Below are positions 21,163-28,994 of a stretch of DNA of 28,994 nucleotides, piece after piece. The stretch comes from a virus. The DNA is taken from IMG/VR virus record IMGVR_UViG_3300028925_010214, positions 1 through 28,994 of that record, one strand, 5' to 3'. A program made the position numbers and the translations under genes. Every line of letters begins with the position of its first letter. The stretch's first letter is position 1. The notes under the pieces were generated by a model. It saw only the letters and a program-made list of their open reading frames with translations. It made no database searches and was not told where the DNA came from.

Positions 21163-24100
21163 TTATCTACCTTCTCGCCCTAGTTTTAAGAATAGCGATA
21201 CTTGGTCTAAGGCGACTTTGTACCCGTTAGAATTAAATCGTACTCCTACGCGCAAACTTCTTCCCGCGCCTGACGAAGACTGGCTTAAATTAACTACGTT
21301 TACAGACCCACCGCCCCATTCACCTTCGTTAGTGTCAGTGTCTTGTCGGGCGGTGTTAGAAAAATCTTGCCCTTCTGTACCTGTCCGAGCAATACTAGCA
21401 GCACGTGCTATTACTGCATGCCCGTTAGTAAAGTCTCCTGCTTCGTTTACAAGATGATAATCACTACCCGCAGCATGTGTGGCGGCAGCATTAATTGTTG
21501 CGCTACCTCCTACAGTAGTGCTCGCTCCACCCGAAGCCGTTACCAAAGCCCCCGAGGTATTAATAGCCGTGAATGTAAAAATCCTTACGGTAGCCATTGC
21601 GGTAATAGTATGTGTCTTATTTAATACAGCAGCAACTATACCATGCCCCAAGTCTACTGCCCCTGCAATAGTAATTAGGTCACCTATTTTATAGTTTGTG
21701 TCTGCTGCTGTAGTAACAGTAATTGTCGAACTAGCAGTTACACAGGCTACGGTAGAAATAGCAGCCGCATTAATTCCGCGTGTTAATCCGCCTAACGTAA
21801 GTACTCCCTCTACTTCTACTATACCATTGTATCTAATTGTCTCCGTTCCAATGCGTATTGTCCCGCTATTGTCGTCTAAAGCTACAGCCATATCTCCGGT
21901 CATTCGTAGCTTTGCATCTTCGTCGTCAGCAGATAAAGCACAAGTGCTTGCGCCGGAAGCTAACTCTGCACCTATAGTAGAAACTGTGGCCGCCCCATTA
22001 TCAGTGTCATACAAAGTATTTGTTAGGCCAACTAGACTATCAAAAATTCTGGAAACATACGGTATAACTTTATGTCCACCAGTTCCGGTAACAGCCGTTG
22101 TAGTAGTATCGCCAGAAGGGATAGTTACCGCAGAGTGGGCTGCTGTCGAGGTAGAAGTAATTCTTAATCTACTCCCTATATTCCAAGGTTGGAAATCAAT
22201 GGTTGGTGGAGAATCAATAGTAACTGTTACAGTACCATCGCCAAAGGCGTTGTTAATAGCAGTCGCAAGGGTTGTAGCAATTTCTTCTTTGTCCTCGTAT
22301 GATGCAGCAGGTAAATTTAGGGTGCCGGAAGTAGTTCCGTTAACCGTGATTTTAAACGGCGCATTGTGCGGTAAAACATACGGATATTGTATGTCTGTTA
22401 AATCTACACCACATAACAAGTAGCCACTAGAGTACCTAGAACTCCACTCAGCCTTACTACCTGGGGCAGACCTACTATCAGATAAGCCCTCACTTAAAAA
22501 CATAGTAAGCCCCGAATAACCACCTTCAGAAAATTGTGTTGTTATCGTAACCTCGTCTGTGCTTTGTCCCTCGATTGTTGCACCAATTTTTTTAAGTACT
22601 TTTAAATTTGACGTATCTAAATCAAACGGATTACTAAGCCACTCACACTCATAGGCTGCCCCATCATCTAGGTAGTTATTATATTTTCCAATTCTACCTC
22701 GGTAGCCTAAGTATGACTCTCCTTCGTGATAGCAAAAACTAAACCACCCAGTATCCACGTACTTAGTAATTCGTGTAGGAATACCGGGGTTTAAAGACGC
22801 TAGGTCAAATACCCAAATCGTACCCGCAGCACTCTTTAACCAGTATTGGCCTTCTTCAGGGTCGTAGTTGCTACGCACACTTGGTAATACTGTTTCTGCT
22901 GAAGCTACATCATCCATTAAAGCTCGTCGAACTAGCACTGAAATGTCCGACAACTCTACTTTGTCACCAGACTGTAAAACCTGCCTTAAAGAGCGTACCC
23001 CGGTAGCAGATAAAAAGTATAAATCGTTACCTACACTTTGTATGCTGTCTTTAGATAAACACCCTACACCTTGTAAGGCCATATTAATTTTAATGTTAGC
23101 CACCGCGTCAGGGCTTTCGTAGACGATAATACTGTTACGCATAAAAGCTACTAAGAACTTATCAAACGAGCTAATAGCCACTAACTCATCGTATCCATTT
23201 TTCCAGGCGCTAAAGTTTGCTGCTAAATCTAACTCACCAGCATTTGCAGCACTAGCCCCTACATACCACTGTTGGTGATTGTTTGCCCCAGAATATACAA
23301 TTACATTTTGGTTTACTCCGGTGGCTGATTTTTGAATCCATAACCTACCAAAAGCGCTGTGTGAAATACTTCCGGTTGGTACGTCTATAGGTGCACCACC
23401 AACGGCTAAATTACTAAGTCCAGCTACTTCTACAAACTCTGCTGCGATACCTACAGAAATGTTACCTACAGTGTTTATTGCGTCAGTAACTTCCTCCGAT
23501 GTTTCAATTTTTACTTGTGTTATTGTTTTAAAATATAGTCCCGGCGATTGTGAGGCACTCGAAACCTTGTCAGCTATATTTAGTTTATGCGTTACTTCAC
23601 TGCTTCCAAGGGCCTTGCGAGCAATTAACTCAGCCCCAGCAGCATCCTTTCCAGTAATCCGTATAAACCTAGTACCTTCGCTAGTTCCCGCAACAGTTAC
23701 AGTAATAATTCTTCCTGTGGTAAAAGTTCCGTTTGCTATTGCTGCATAGCCTGTACCTCCGGTGTCAGTGACCGCAGCAGTTCCAACAACGTGGGTTGTA
23801 CTTGCGCCTGGGTCATCACCTACTAAACTACTACTATAAGCTAACGTCTCGGGCATAGGCAGTACTCCCGCCCAGTTTCCAGCCCCTGTTTTTACAATAG
23901 GAACCTTAGCATTGTCCGTATTAGTACCTACACATACTACTGTCGATACAGACTTATAGTTATTAAATTGCCACTTAGCGTCTGTAGCAGATAATGTTTG
24001 TGATGCTCCTGCTAAAGCCCCACTACGGTCTGTAAATGCTGCTGTGGAAGAACCTACAGGATGGTCATATATTTTTCCTGCGCCCCTAACAATAGCCGAG

Positions 24101-24618
24101 GCTATAAGTAAAGCAGCATCATTGTAGTTGTATGTAAATAAAGTGTTTATTTGTGGCTCGTAATAAACTGCTACAGAGGTTCCTCCTCCGCTTCCTGCTG
24201 TTGCGGATATACCATCTGTGTACACATAATAATAATCATCCGTTAGCTTTGTTAATGAAAATCGCTTGTTTATTTGTGTTGCAGTAATTCCTTGAAAATC
24301 CTCCGCACCTGTAAAAGTTACAAAATCTCCAGAAACTGCTCCGTGAGAATTATCATTAACCTTTACGCGACTTCGTAGCCCTGCAGTTGTTACTACTGCA
24401 AATGGATTTATAAGACTTGAACCCTTTTTCCCTAAATGGTTTGTTAGCGCTGTACTTGCTTCCCAACCTTTTCTATTGGCTAGTCTCCCAGCAAAATCGT
24501 AAGCAATGTTATCTGCTACATCAGCATACGAAGGAGAAGCCTGCATACTTTCACCTTCAAAGTTCAGCCCTGCTTTTCCTGGCGCTCGTAATACAATAGA
24601 TTTTAGTTGACTAGGCAC
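21163..24618 (-). CDS. Tail tubular protein B-like tail protein, 1151 aa
   Basis: GTG at 24618 follows the upstream TAA by two bases and has GGAGGAG 10 nt before it; a TTG at 24645 would overlap the upstream gene. The start (PSQLKSIVLRAPGKAGLNFEGESMQ) and overall beta-rich sequence resemble T7 gp12-type nozzle proteins. It is longer than T7 gp12 (about 790 aa) because of extra beta domains. Two of these look like copies of one unit (SHGAVSGDFVTFTGA near residue 90 and IGDLITIAGA near 975). The middle includes a propeller-like region (GRLWIQKSATGVNQNVIVYSG, DKFLVAFMRNSIIVYES). It would form the distal tail tube or nozzle. Large reverse ORFs over this gene are shadows. Confidence 0.78.
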   Translation of the reverse strand: MPSQLKSIVLRAPGKAGLNFEGESMQASPSYADVADNIAYDFAGRLANRKGWEASTALTNHLGKKGSSLINPFAVVTTAGLRSRVKVNDNSHGAVSGDFVTFTGAEDFQGITATQINKRFSLTKLTDDYYYVYTDGISATAGSGGGTSVAVYYEPQINTLFTYNYNDAALLIASAIVRGAGKIYDHPVGSSTAAFTDRSGALAGASQTLSATDAKWQFNNYKSVSTVVCVGTNTDNAKVPIVKTGAGNWAGVLPMPETLAYSSSLVGDDPGASTTHVVGTAAVTDTGGTGYAAIANGTFTTGRIITVTVAGTSEGTRFIRITGKDAAGAELIARKALGSSEVTHKLNIADKVSSASQSPGLYFKTITQVKIETSEEVTDAINTVGNISVGIAAEFVEVAGLSNLAVGGAPIDVPTGSISHSAFGRLWIQKSATGVNQNVIVYSGANNHQQWYVGASAANAGELDLAANFSAWKNGYDELVAISSFDKFLVAFMRNSIIVYESPDAVANIKINMALQGVGCLSKDSIQSVGNDLYFLSATGVRSLRQVLQSGDKVELSDISVLVRRALMDDVASAETVLPSVRSNYDPEEGQYWLKSAAGTIWVFDLASLNPGIPTRITKYVDTGWFSFCYHEGESYLGYRGRIGKYNNYLDDGAAYECEWLSNPFDLDTSNLKVLKKIGATIEGQSTDEVTITTQFSEGGYSGLTMFLSEGLSDSRSAPGSKAEWSSRYSSGYLLCGVDLTDIQYPYVLPHNAPFKITVNGTTSGTLNLPAASYEDKEEIATTLATAINNAFGDGTVTVTIDSPPTIDFQPWNIGSRLRITSTSTAAHSAVTIPSGDTTTTAVTGTGGHKVIPYVSRIFDSLVGLTNTLYDTDNGAATVSTIGAELASGASTCALSADDEDAKLRMTGDMAVALDDNSGTIRIGTETIRYNGIVEVEGVLTLGGLTRGINAAAISTVACVTASSTITVTTAADTNYKIGDLITIAGAVDLGHGIVAAVLNKTHTITAMATVRIFTFTAINTSGALVTASGGASTTVGGSATINAAATHAAGSDYHLVNEAGDFTNGHAVIARAASIARTGTEGQDFSNTARQDTDTNEGEWGGGSVNVVNLSQSSSGAGRSLRVGVRFNSNGYKVALDQVSLFLKLGREGR

Positions 24619-24620
24619 AG

Positions 24621-25391
24621 TTAATAATCTCCTCCGACATACCAATCACCGCCACCTTGAGACTGCCAAAGATTTTTCTGCTCGTAGGCAATAGCATCTC
24701 CTAGCGCCTGTGCGTAAGCTTGTTCAACGTCACTTGAAAGTTCTCCTTCATCCTCACCCCGTTCGCGAATAGCTAGTGCTAACGCCCGTAGATATACAGG
24801 ATACCAAGGCACTTTAAAATAATCTGTATTGTTAAATAAATCCTCTTGCGGGATAACACACTCGATAGACAAATTATATGCGCTGTTTGGCGTAGGATAT
24901 AAATACGCCTCAACAGACTGGTTAACAGTATTTGTACCATCCGTGCCGTAGGTCGGTGTTATCAACCCCTTAATAGCATATGAAGTTGGTTCTGCGTTTG
25001 TCACACTTGTGTTTTGTGCAAGTTGCCGTAAGTAGTTATATGGATAAACAACTAACCTAACGTTATTTGTCGTGTTGTATACATCCATTAAGCGTGTGCG
25101 AGAGTTAGTGTAAATAACTCCTCCAATAGTTTGTTGCACTGCGTAGGTATTTGTACCTGATACTGTTTCAACTGCGATTGTTTCTTGCAAATCTAACCAG
25201 CCAAAAGCATCTTCTACTTCTCGTTTTGCATCATTAATTAACCTAACCAGCGTATCCGTGTAGTTAGTCATTCCAGTAGTAGTTGCTGGGGATGACGATA
25301 CAGTACTCGTAACCGACGTGACAATAGTGTCGCGAAGACGAATATTTATTCTGTTAACTACATCGAGTAGTGTTACGCCTACTGTAGCCAT
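24621..25391 (-). CDS. Tail tubular protein A-like head-tail adaptor, 256 aa
   Basis: ATG at 25391 with AGGAG about 8 nt upstream. The layout matches the gp11/gatekeeper family: an N-terminal helix (LLDVVNRINIRLRD), NYTDTLVRLINDAKREVEDAFGWLDLQ, a central beta-sandwich (TNTYAVQQ..., RLVVYPYNYLRQL, YLYPTPNSAYNLSIEC) and C-terminal helices (VPWYPVYLRALALAIRERGEDEG). It would connect portal to the tail nozzle encoded directly downstream. Its length is somewhat above T7 gp11 (about 196 aa). Confidence 0.75.
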   Translation of the reverse strand: MATVGVTLLDVVNRINIRLRDTIVTSVTSTVSSSPATTTGMTNYTDTLVRLINDAKREVEDAFGWLDLQETIAVETVSGTNTYAVQQTIGGVIYTNSRTRLMDVYNTTNNVRLVVYPYNYLRQLAQNTSVTNAEPTSYAIKGLITPTYGTDGTNTVNQSVEAYLYPTPNSAYNLSIECVIPQEDLFNNTDYFKVPWYPVYLRALALAIRERGEDEGELSSDVEQAYAQALGDAIAYEQKNLWQSQGGGDWYVGGDY

Positions 25392-25408
25392 ACCGTGCTC
25401 CTGTGTTT

Positions 25409-25434
25409 AAAATAGGGGGAGTTTTACCTCCCCC
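25409..25434 (-). terminator. Possible intrinsic terminator/attenuator between virion genes
   Basis: GGGGGAG (25415-25421) and CTCCCCC (25428-25434) form a perfect 7-bp GC-rich stem with a 6-nt loop. On the minus strand it is followed by TATTTT. The run of U is imperfect, so partial termination, lowering expression of the tail genes relative to capsid, is the likeliest effect. Confidence 0.5.
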
Positions 25435-25441
25435 CGTGAAC

Positions 25442-25747
25442 TTAGATAACTTCGCGAGGAATAACCATCGCATATATGGTGAGACTAGCCAGGTCAAGAG
25501 TACCGCCAGTAGTATTAGCCACTACTACTGTTACAGTATTAGCATCCGTAACTGACGCCGACTGTATAAGGTCTTGGATGTCTAGACTATGGGAAGATAT
25601 AGCAAAATCGCCGAGTTGCGCCCCAGTGACGGTTACTTGAACAGCTTGTTCATCGCCATCTAAAATGGGATCCAAATTTGCTGCCAATGAGCCAACTGCA
25701 TACTTAGTCACAGATTGCCCGTAGTTTGTGCTTGTTGGTAAAGCCAT
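25442..25747 (-). CDS. Beta-rich small virion protein next to capsid gene, 101 aa
   Basis: ATG at 25747 with AAGGAG upstream. The product alternates hydrophobic and Thr/Val-rich strands (AVQVTVTGAQLGDFAIS, NTVTVVVANTTGGTLDLASLTIYAMVI), a beta-sandwich-like composition with no membrane span. Lying between capsid and tail adaptor genes, and separated from the latter by a hairpin that would favour high expression, it could be a capsid decoration protein. This is inference from position and composition; no family motif was seen. Confidence 0.65.
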   Translation of the reverse strand: MALPTSTNYGQSVTKYAVGSLAANLDPILDGDEQAVQVTVTGAQLGDFAISSHSLDIQDLIQSASVTDANTVTVVVANTTGGTLDLASLTIYAMVIPREVI

Positions 25748-25799
25748 GTTAAATCTCCTTCAAGTTTAAATATTTAGATATAAGACCACCGCCTTTTTT

Positions 25800-26720
25800 T
25801 TAGGTAAGAACAGCGATTAAAATGCCCGCATCGTTACGAAGTTCACCAGTACCATAAATAGTATCTGCAGTGAACAAGTCACCAAGAAACTCTTGTTTGT
25901 ACTGGGTTTGGGTACGAACACTCATCTGCTCTACCATAACCATCGAAGATTTATGCGAAAGTAGGCACGCACGCGAACTATTATTGCTCGGCGCATTTGA
26001 AGATACATAGACGGGAATTCCGTAGAGGTCTCCAATTAGACCATTACGAATAGCATTACCGCCGCCAACTTCACCCACAAACGCTTGCTCTGTAAATCGA
26101 GCAATACCGGTAAGATTTTTCTTCTCAACCGGGGGGACTACTAAAAACCTATCAGACATAGGTACATCGGCGTCATCCAGTGTTTGGATAACTTTACGCA
26201 AGCCAACATCGGCAATAGCAGTACCCGCCTGAGAAGCGCTAAATGGAGTGCTACCGTCTGAACCAATGACAGCCGCATCTCCATGATACGCAGCAGCACC
26301 ATCACCACCCTGCAACGCATATGATTGCGTCCAAAGAGCAGTATCTACCTGTTTAGCTAGCGCAAAACCCGCATCATCCGTGTAAAACGAACGCATACTA
26401 GACAGAGCTTGTTTATCCAACAAGTCTTCAACCAAACGAGAGTACTCATAATGCTGGTCGATAGAGATACTAAGCTCCGTATCGGTAGCAGAAATTAGAG
26501 TAACCTGTTGGCGGCTAGTTTTGGCACTTGCATCACCACGGGTGGGTTTAGGAATGTGGACAGTATCGCCCTTTTTTCCATTATGATTCATCTTAGTAAT
26601 TAGGTTTGCCAGTACTAAATTACTTTTGTAAGCGGCAACGACTTCGTCGCTCCACAACTCAGGAATAAATTTATCCTGAGTAGTTGTATTCATCGCTTGT
26701 GCGGCACTAAAATTGGCCAT
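25800..26720 (-). CDS. Major capsid protein (HK97-fold type), 306 aa
   Basis: ATG at 26720 with AGAGGAGA upstream. The sequence looks like HK97-fold coat proteins of short-tailed phages: an N-terminal arm (TTTQDKFIPELWSDEVVAAYKSNLVLANLI), GDTVHIPKPTRGDAS, the spine-helix region (YSRLVEDLLDKQALSS...AKQVDTALW), then RFLVVPPVEKKNL and GLIGDLYGIPVYVSSNAP before the C-terminal strands. The gene lies just downstream of the scaffold gene, the usual order. It should be the most abundant virion protein. The end is followed by an 8-A run (minus strand) right after the stop, without a frameshift extension. Confidence 0.85.
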   Translation of the reverse strand: MANFSAAQAMNTTTQDKFIPELWSDEVVAAYKSNLVLANLITKMNHNGKKGDTVHIPKPTRGDASAKTSRQQVTLISATDTELSISIDQHYEYSRLVEDLLDKQALSSMRSFYTDDAGFALAKQVDTALWTQSYALQGGDGAAAYHGDAAVIGSDGSTPFSASQAGTAIADVGLRKVIQTLDDADVPMSDRFLVVPPVEKKNLTGIARFTEQAFVGEVGGGNAIRNGLIGDLYGIPVYVSSNAPSNNSSRACLLSHKSSMVMVEQMSVRTQTQYKQEFLGDLFTADTIYGTGELRNDAGILIAVLT

Positions 26721-26750
26721 GTTAAGTCTCCTCTAAAAGATTAAAATTAG

Positions 26751-27578
26751 TCATCGAACTCGACCTTCGGCATACGCTTGGGTGATTTCATTTCCTAGTT
26801 GAGCATATCGAGTAGGGTCAGACATCTGTAATCGTATAAGCTCAGACCTACGGTATATTGGTTTTCCTGCCGTAGCTGTTGCTTCAGATGAATTACCTTT
26901 CGACACAGCAGTAGCGGCGCGTAATTCTTCTTCCTTTGCTGTTTGAATTGTTGCTTGGTGCTCTACATCTACCGTAGAACTAACCGCTTTGTATTGCGTA
27001 AGCATTTCATCAGCATAGTCAAAGTCACCACTATTTGCTTTGAGCCACATTTCTTGTCGTGGTTTAGAGTCCATTACCCACTTCTCAAACTGTGCACTGC
27101 TCACAATAGACTCTACGTCTGGATGAGCATTTAGTACTCGCTGCATAGTTTGGTCAGACTGCGCCCTAGTTAACTCTTGTTTAACCGGACGGAGGGCGTC
27201 CTCTACAACACGTTTTACTGCATCAACGGGGTTAAGAATAAAATCATCTTCTGATAATTCCTCCTCTAACGCATCTGCAGATGATTGAGTATTAGATTCA
27301 TGTAGATTTTTTTGTATCAGGTTATCGGCTAACTTTCGCAACTCACCCATTTCATTGCCTTGCTTACCATATTGTTTCTCTAAATTTTGGTAAGACGCTA
27401 CAACATCCTCTACACTTTTATTCCTAAATTTTTCAGGAAGTGCAGGCTCTGCAGCTTGGGCATCTAGTTTGTTTGTGTGTTGCTCAGTAGGTGTCGATTC
27501 CTCCTGAAGCTGTGTAACAAGCATAGAATCCTCAATCTGATCCATAACGTTGCTATCATCTACAAGTATCTCTGCCAT
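26751..27578 (-). CDS. Capsid scaffolding protein, 275 aa
   Basis: ATG at 27578 with GGAGAT upstream. It is acidic, Glu/Gln/Ala-rich and nearly all helical, without Cys. The N-terminus is highly acidic (MAEILVDDSNVMDQIEDS), the centre could form coiled coil (VASYQNLEKQYGKQGNEMGELRKLADNLIQK), and the C-terminus has basic residues (YRRSELIRLQ...YAEGRVR) that in P22- and T7-type scaffolds bind coat protein. Position immediately upstream of the capsid gene fits. It would be expelled from the prohead and absent from virions. Confidence 0.8.
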   Translation of the reverse strand: MAEILVDDSNVMDQIEDSMLVTQLQEESTPTEQHTNKLDAQAAEPALPEKFRNKSVEDVVASYQNLEKQYGKQGNEMGELRKLADNLIQKNLHESNTQSSADALEEELSEDDFILNPVDAVKRVVEDALRPVKQELTRAQSDQTMQRVLNAHPDVESIVSSAQFEKWVMDSKPRQEMWLKANSGDFDYADEMLTQYKAVSSTVDVEHQATIQTAKEEELRAATAVSKGNSSEATATAGKPIYRRSELIRLQMSDPTRYAQLGNEITQAYAEGRVR

Positions 27579-27613
27579 AACGTATCTCCAATCTTAACCT
27601 TTTTACAGGGGAT

Positions 27614-27847
27614 TTAATGGGGTATGCCTAACTCTTTTAAGTTGGCATGGTTTGCTTTCCGGTGTCTTTTTGCCCATTTATCGGCAGACGTTGGAAAACC
27701 AGAATCTATTCCAGGTAATGAGAAATGCCCGCCTGAAATAATTTTTTCTGCCGTCTGCTTTAAACGACAAGGACAAAGTACTGCTACTTCCTTAGACCAT
27801 CTTTCAAAAACTTTTTCACAATTTGAACAACGATAATCGTTAATCAT
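27614..27847 (-). CDS. FmdB-like zinc-ribbon protein, 77 aa
   Basis: ATG at 27847 with GAGGAGGA upstream, overlapping the previous gene by 8 nt. The N-terminal zinc ribbon is DYRCSNCEKVFE (C7, C10) paired with LCPCR (C25, C27). The second pair is CxC, tighter than the usual CxxC. The C-terminal part (GGHFSLPGIDSGFPTSADKWAKRHRKANH) matches a tail often seen in zinc-ribbon proteins encoded next to capsid genes in phages. Function unknown; a late regulatory or assembly role has been suggested only by position. Confidence 0.72.
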   Translation of the reverse strand: MINDYRCSNCEKVFERWSKEVAVLCPCRLKQTAEKIISGGHFSLPGIDSGFPTSADKWAKRHRKANHANLKELGIPH

Positions 27848-28103
27848 CGCTGCTGTCCTCCTCTTCTCCTTCTTGAGAATTTATTTGTGTAACTTCATTT
27901 TGTAAAACTTGTTCAATCTCAATCATAAAATGCAGCATACTTAACGATCCTCGCTGCTGCCAAAAAATCTTCTCATCCGGTATACTTAGTACATTATTTT
28001 GCTGGGTATACATCTCAAGTAAACGATCTTTGATTATTCCCCAACCCTCTGTACTAAGTGTACTAAACATAGTGTCATACTTATGTTGTTCAGCTATATC
28101 CAT
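27840..28103 (-). CDS. Hypothetical acidic protein, 87 aa
   Basis: ATG at 28103 follows GGAGAGGG and lies 8 nt beyond the end of the GW-rich gene. The product is helical (EQHKYDTMFSTLSTEGWGIIKDRLLEMY) and ends in a very acidic tail (EEGEEEDSSDD). The tail is encoded where the next gene's ribosome binding site lies. No recognised motif. Part of the tightly overlapped late operon between tail-fibre-associated and scaffold genes. Confidence 0.65.
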   Translation of the reverse strand: MDIAEQHKYDTMFSTLSTEGWGIIKDRLLEMYTQQNNVLSIPDEKIFWQQRGSLSMLHFMIEIEQVLQNEVTQINSQEGEEEDSSDD

Positions 28104-28111
28104 AGTTGTTT

Positions 28112-28315
28112 TTACCCTCTCCGTCGCATTTGTTTCAACAGTATTAGTGCAGATACTTCTTCGTCATCTTGCAATCTATACTGCTGTTGTTTTAATTTTT
28201 TTAGTCTGTTTTGCTCTACCCTAATTCCCGTTAAACTTGATATGCTACCAGCACCATTCCACCTACCTTGCCCCCAGCCTCCACGACTCCAACCTTGGTT
28301 AGTAAAGTTAGCCAT
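28112..28315 (-). CDS. Small Gly/Trp-rich protein, 67 aa
   Basis: ATG at 28315 overlaps the upstream TAA (TAATG). The N-terminus is Gly/Trp-rich (NQGWSRGGWGQGRWNGAGS), a repeat style found in small phage virion-associated proteins; the C-terminal half is a basic helix (RVEQNRLKKLKQQQYRLQDDEEVSALILLKQMRRRG). Function is unknown. Strong overlap with neighbours supports a real gene. Confidence 0.62.
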   Translation of the reverse strand: MANFTNQGWSRGGWGQGRWNGAGSISSLTGIRVEQNRLKKLKQQQYRLQDDEEVSALILLKQMRRRG

Positions 28316-28494
28316 TAGAGTGCATCTTTAGAAACCCAAACAGCCGCAGCAATTACGACTAGACCAACGGCCCAAAAAAACTTTTTTACTAGTGATTTTC
28401 CTACTTCGGCATATACTTTTTCTAAAGCCTTGTCTGCAGCGCGTTGTGCTATAAGCTCTATGTCGTCTGTAGTAAGTACTCTCGGGTCAGTCAT
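28315..28494 (-). CDS. Small single-TM protein, holin candidate, 59 aa
   Basis: ATG at 28494 and TAA ending at 28315, which overlaps the next ATG. The N-terminal 35 residues form a charged helix (DDIELIAQRAADKALEKVYAEVG). One transmembrane segment follows (FFWAVGLVVIAAAVW, about 39-53) with Lys residues on both sides and a short tail (SKDAL). Size, single hydrophobic segment and late position make it a holin or other small membrane protein candidate. No endolysin gene is adjacent within the window, so the call stays tentative. Confidence 0.65.
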   Translation of the reverse strand: MTDPRVLTTDDIELIAQRAADKALEKVYAEVGKSLVKKFFWAVGLVVIAAAVWVSKDAL

Positions 28495-28500
28495 ATCTTT

Positions 28501-28806
28501 TTACTCTGGAATCCTTACTTTAATTTCAGTCTGCCAATCAACCCAAGTCGTTGTGCTGTTCTTGGCGTCGTCGTATTGCATTCCAAACTGCTCGCCCATG
28601 CTCTTGAGATTGTACTCGTCGGCGCGACGTTCTTTATATGTTTTTGTGGGCGCGACGTAAGAGGCAGGGGTATTACCATCGTCTAGCCATTCGGCTACTT
28701 CGGGGTCCGCAATGCTAATACTAGACCGCCCATCGGGCGATGCAATAACATCATTATCCGCACTCGTGTATTTCCAGCCCGAGAAATCTCTCATAAAATC
28801 TCTCAT
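28501..28806 (-). CDS. Tail-fibre-associated protein, 101 aa
   Basis: I chose ATG 28806, which overlaps the upstream TGA (ATGA). The in-frame TTG at 28854 lies inside the upstream gene. The C-terminal half (YKERRADEYNLKSMGEQFGMQYDDAKN...WVDWQTEIKVRIPE) resembles the conserved end of small proteins encoded next to tail-fibre genes in many phages (RAxEYPPxxDQLDxLY...IKxxYPK type). The N-terminal half (SGWKYTSADNDVIASPDGRSSISIADPEVAEWL) is a separate beta-rich segment. A structural or assembly-chaperone role is inference. Confidence 0.62.
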   Translation of the reverse strand: MRDFMRDFSGWKYTSADNDVIASPDGRSSISIADPEVAEWLDDGNTPASYVAPTKTYKERRADEYNLKSMGEQFGMQYDDAKNSTTTWVDWQTEIKVRIPE

Positions 28807-28994
28807 AGCTCTGCTCCCGTAAATAAGATAACCGCATCGGCATTCGCGCTCCAAAGTGTTACGGCATTACCGGCCACAAGACCTGACCCTACCGTAACGG
28901 ACAACCGAATCCCGTCCAGGCCTCCAGAGCCAAAAGATATTGCCGTTGATTCCGCCCGACCGCTAGCGGCTACCGTAAGAGCAAAATGGTCTGA
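28803..28994 (-). CDS. C-terminal end of a beta-rich structural protein (partial)
   Basis: An open frame enters from the right edge and ends at TGA (28805-28803), overlapping the next ATG. The visible 63 residues alternate hydrophobic and small residues (GGLDGIRLSVTVGSGLVAGNAVTLWSANADAVILF), consistent with a beta-sandwich in a virion or fibre protein. The window cuts off its start, so nothing more can be said. Confidence 0.6.
   Translation of the reverse strand, partial: SDHFALTVAASGRAESTAISFGSGGLDGIRLSVTVGSGLVAGNAVTLWSANADAVILFTGAEL

Noticed and set aside
21137-24599. Several long + strand ORFs opposite the tail gene
   Set aside because: They lie antisense to a clear 1151-aa tail protein, lack ribosome sites and are Ser/Val/Pro-rich or Cys-rich shadow translations.
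25792-25802. Programmed frameshift at the 8-A run after the capsid gene
   Set aside because: The run lies after the TAA stop, so ribosomes would terminate first, and no extension domain follows in another frame.

Overview
The window reads as one contiguous piece of a lytic tailed-phage genome, most likely a podovirus. The short-tail and replication genes are T7-like: family A DNA polymerase, gp6-like exonuclease, endonuclease I, tail tubular A/B-type proteins and large ejection proteins. The gene content (separate primase and helicase genes, family A polymerase, class II ribonucleotide reductase, MazG-like protein, Fe(II)/2-oxoglutarate oxygenase, opposed early and late blocks) resembles marine podoviruses of the HMO-2011 type, probably on an alphaproteobacterial host. 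That placement is inference from gene content. Terminase, portal and any phage RNA polymerase are not in the window. No integrase, repressor, tRNA, rRNA, CRISPR array or insertion sequence was seen. No stretch longer than 300 bases lacks a gene.

Left block (1-12684, all + strand): small unknown genes, a cytosine-methyltransferase-like gene and a cluster of three tiny CxxC...CxxC proteins (1423-2251). Then comes the replication module: TOPRIM primase, DnaB/RecA-type helicase, DNA polymerase in two separate pieces (4474-5652 and 6790-7596), an OB-fold-like candidate ssDNA-binding protein, 5'-3' exonuclease and endonuclease I. It ends with a metallophosphoesterase, two small genes, adenosylcobalamin-dependent ribonucleotide reductase and a zinc-ribbon protein. 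Genes are tightly packed with ATGA/TAATG overlaps. A near-consensus sigma70-type promoter sits just behind the polymerase C-half (7593-7621), so host RNA polymerase probably transcribes at least part of this block.

Right block (12694-28994, all - strand, transcribed right to left): virion genes in the order partial structural gene, tail-fibre-associated gene, one-TM small protein, GW-rich protein, two small genes (one FmdB-like zinc ribbon), scaffold, major capsid protein, beta-rich small protein, tail tubular A, tail tubular B, His-rich collar/fibre, Cys-cluster protein, and three large internal/ejection-type proteins. A 57-aa gene and a 2-oxoglutarate oxygenase close the block. The two blocks converge at about 12.69 kb, where a minus-strand intrinsic terminator lies inside the end of the last + gene.

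The most remarkable feature is the polymerase. Its reading frame is cut inside the palm domain, between the RLTSS...QNI motif and motif A. Three genes stand between the halves: a 61-aa protein, a single-pass membrane protein and a MazG-fold protein that has lost most of its metal-binding glutamates. The C-half has its own perfect AGGAGGT ribosome binding site and GTG start, so the enzyme is probably assembled from two polypeptides. Other points of interest are an extremely AT-rich, TTA/AGA-coded patch with a perfect inverted repeat at the start of the helicase gene, the mini zinc-finger cluster, and an endonuclease I gene that begins 86 nt inside the exonuclease gene.
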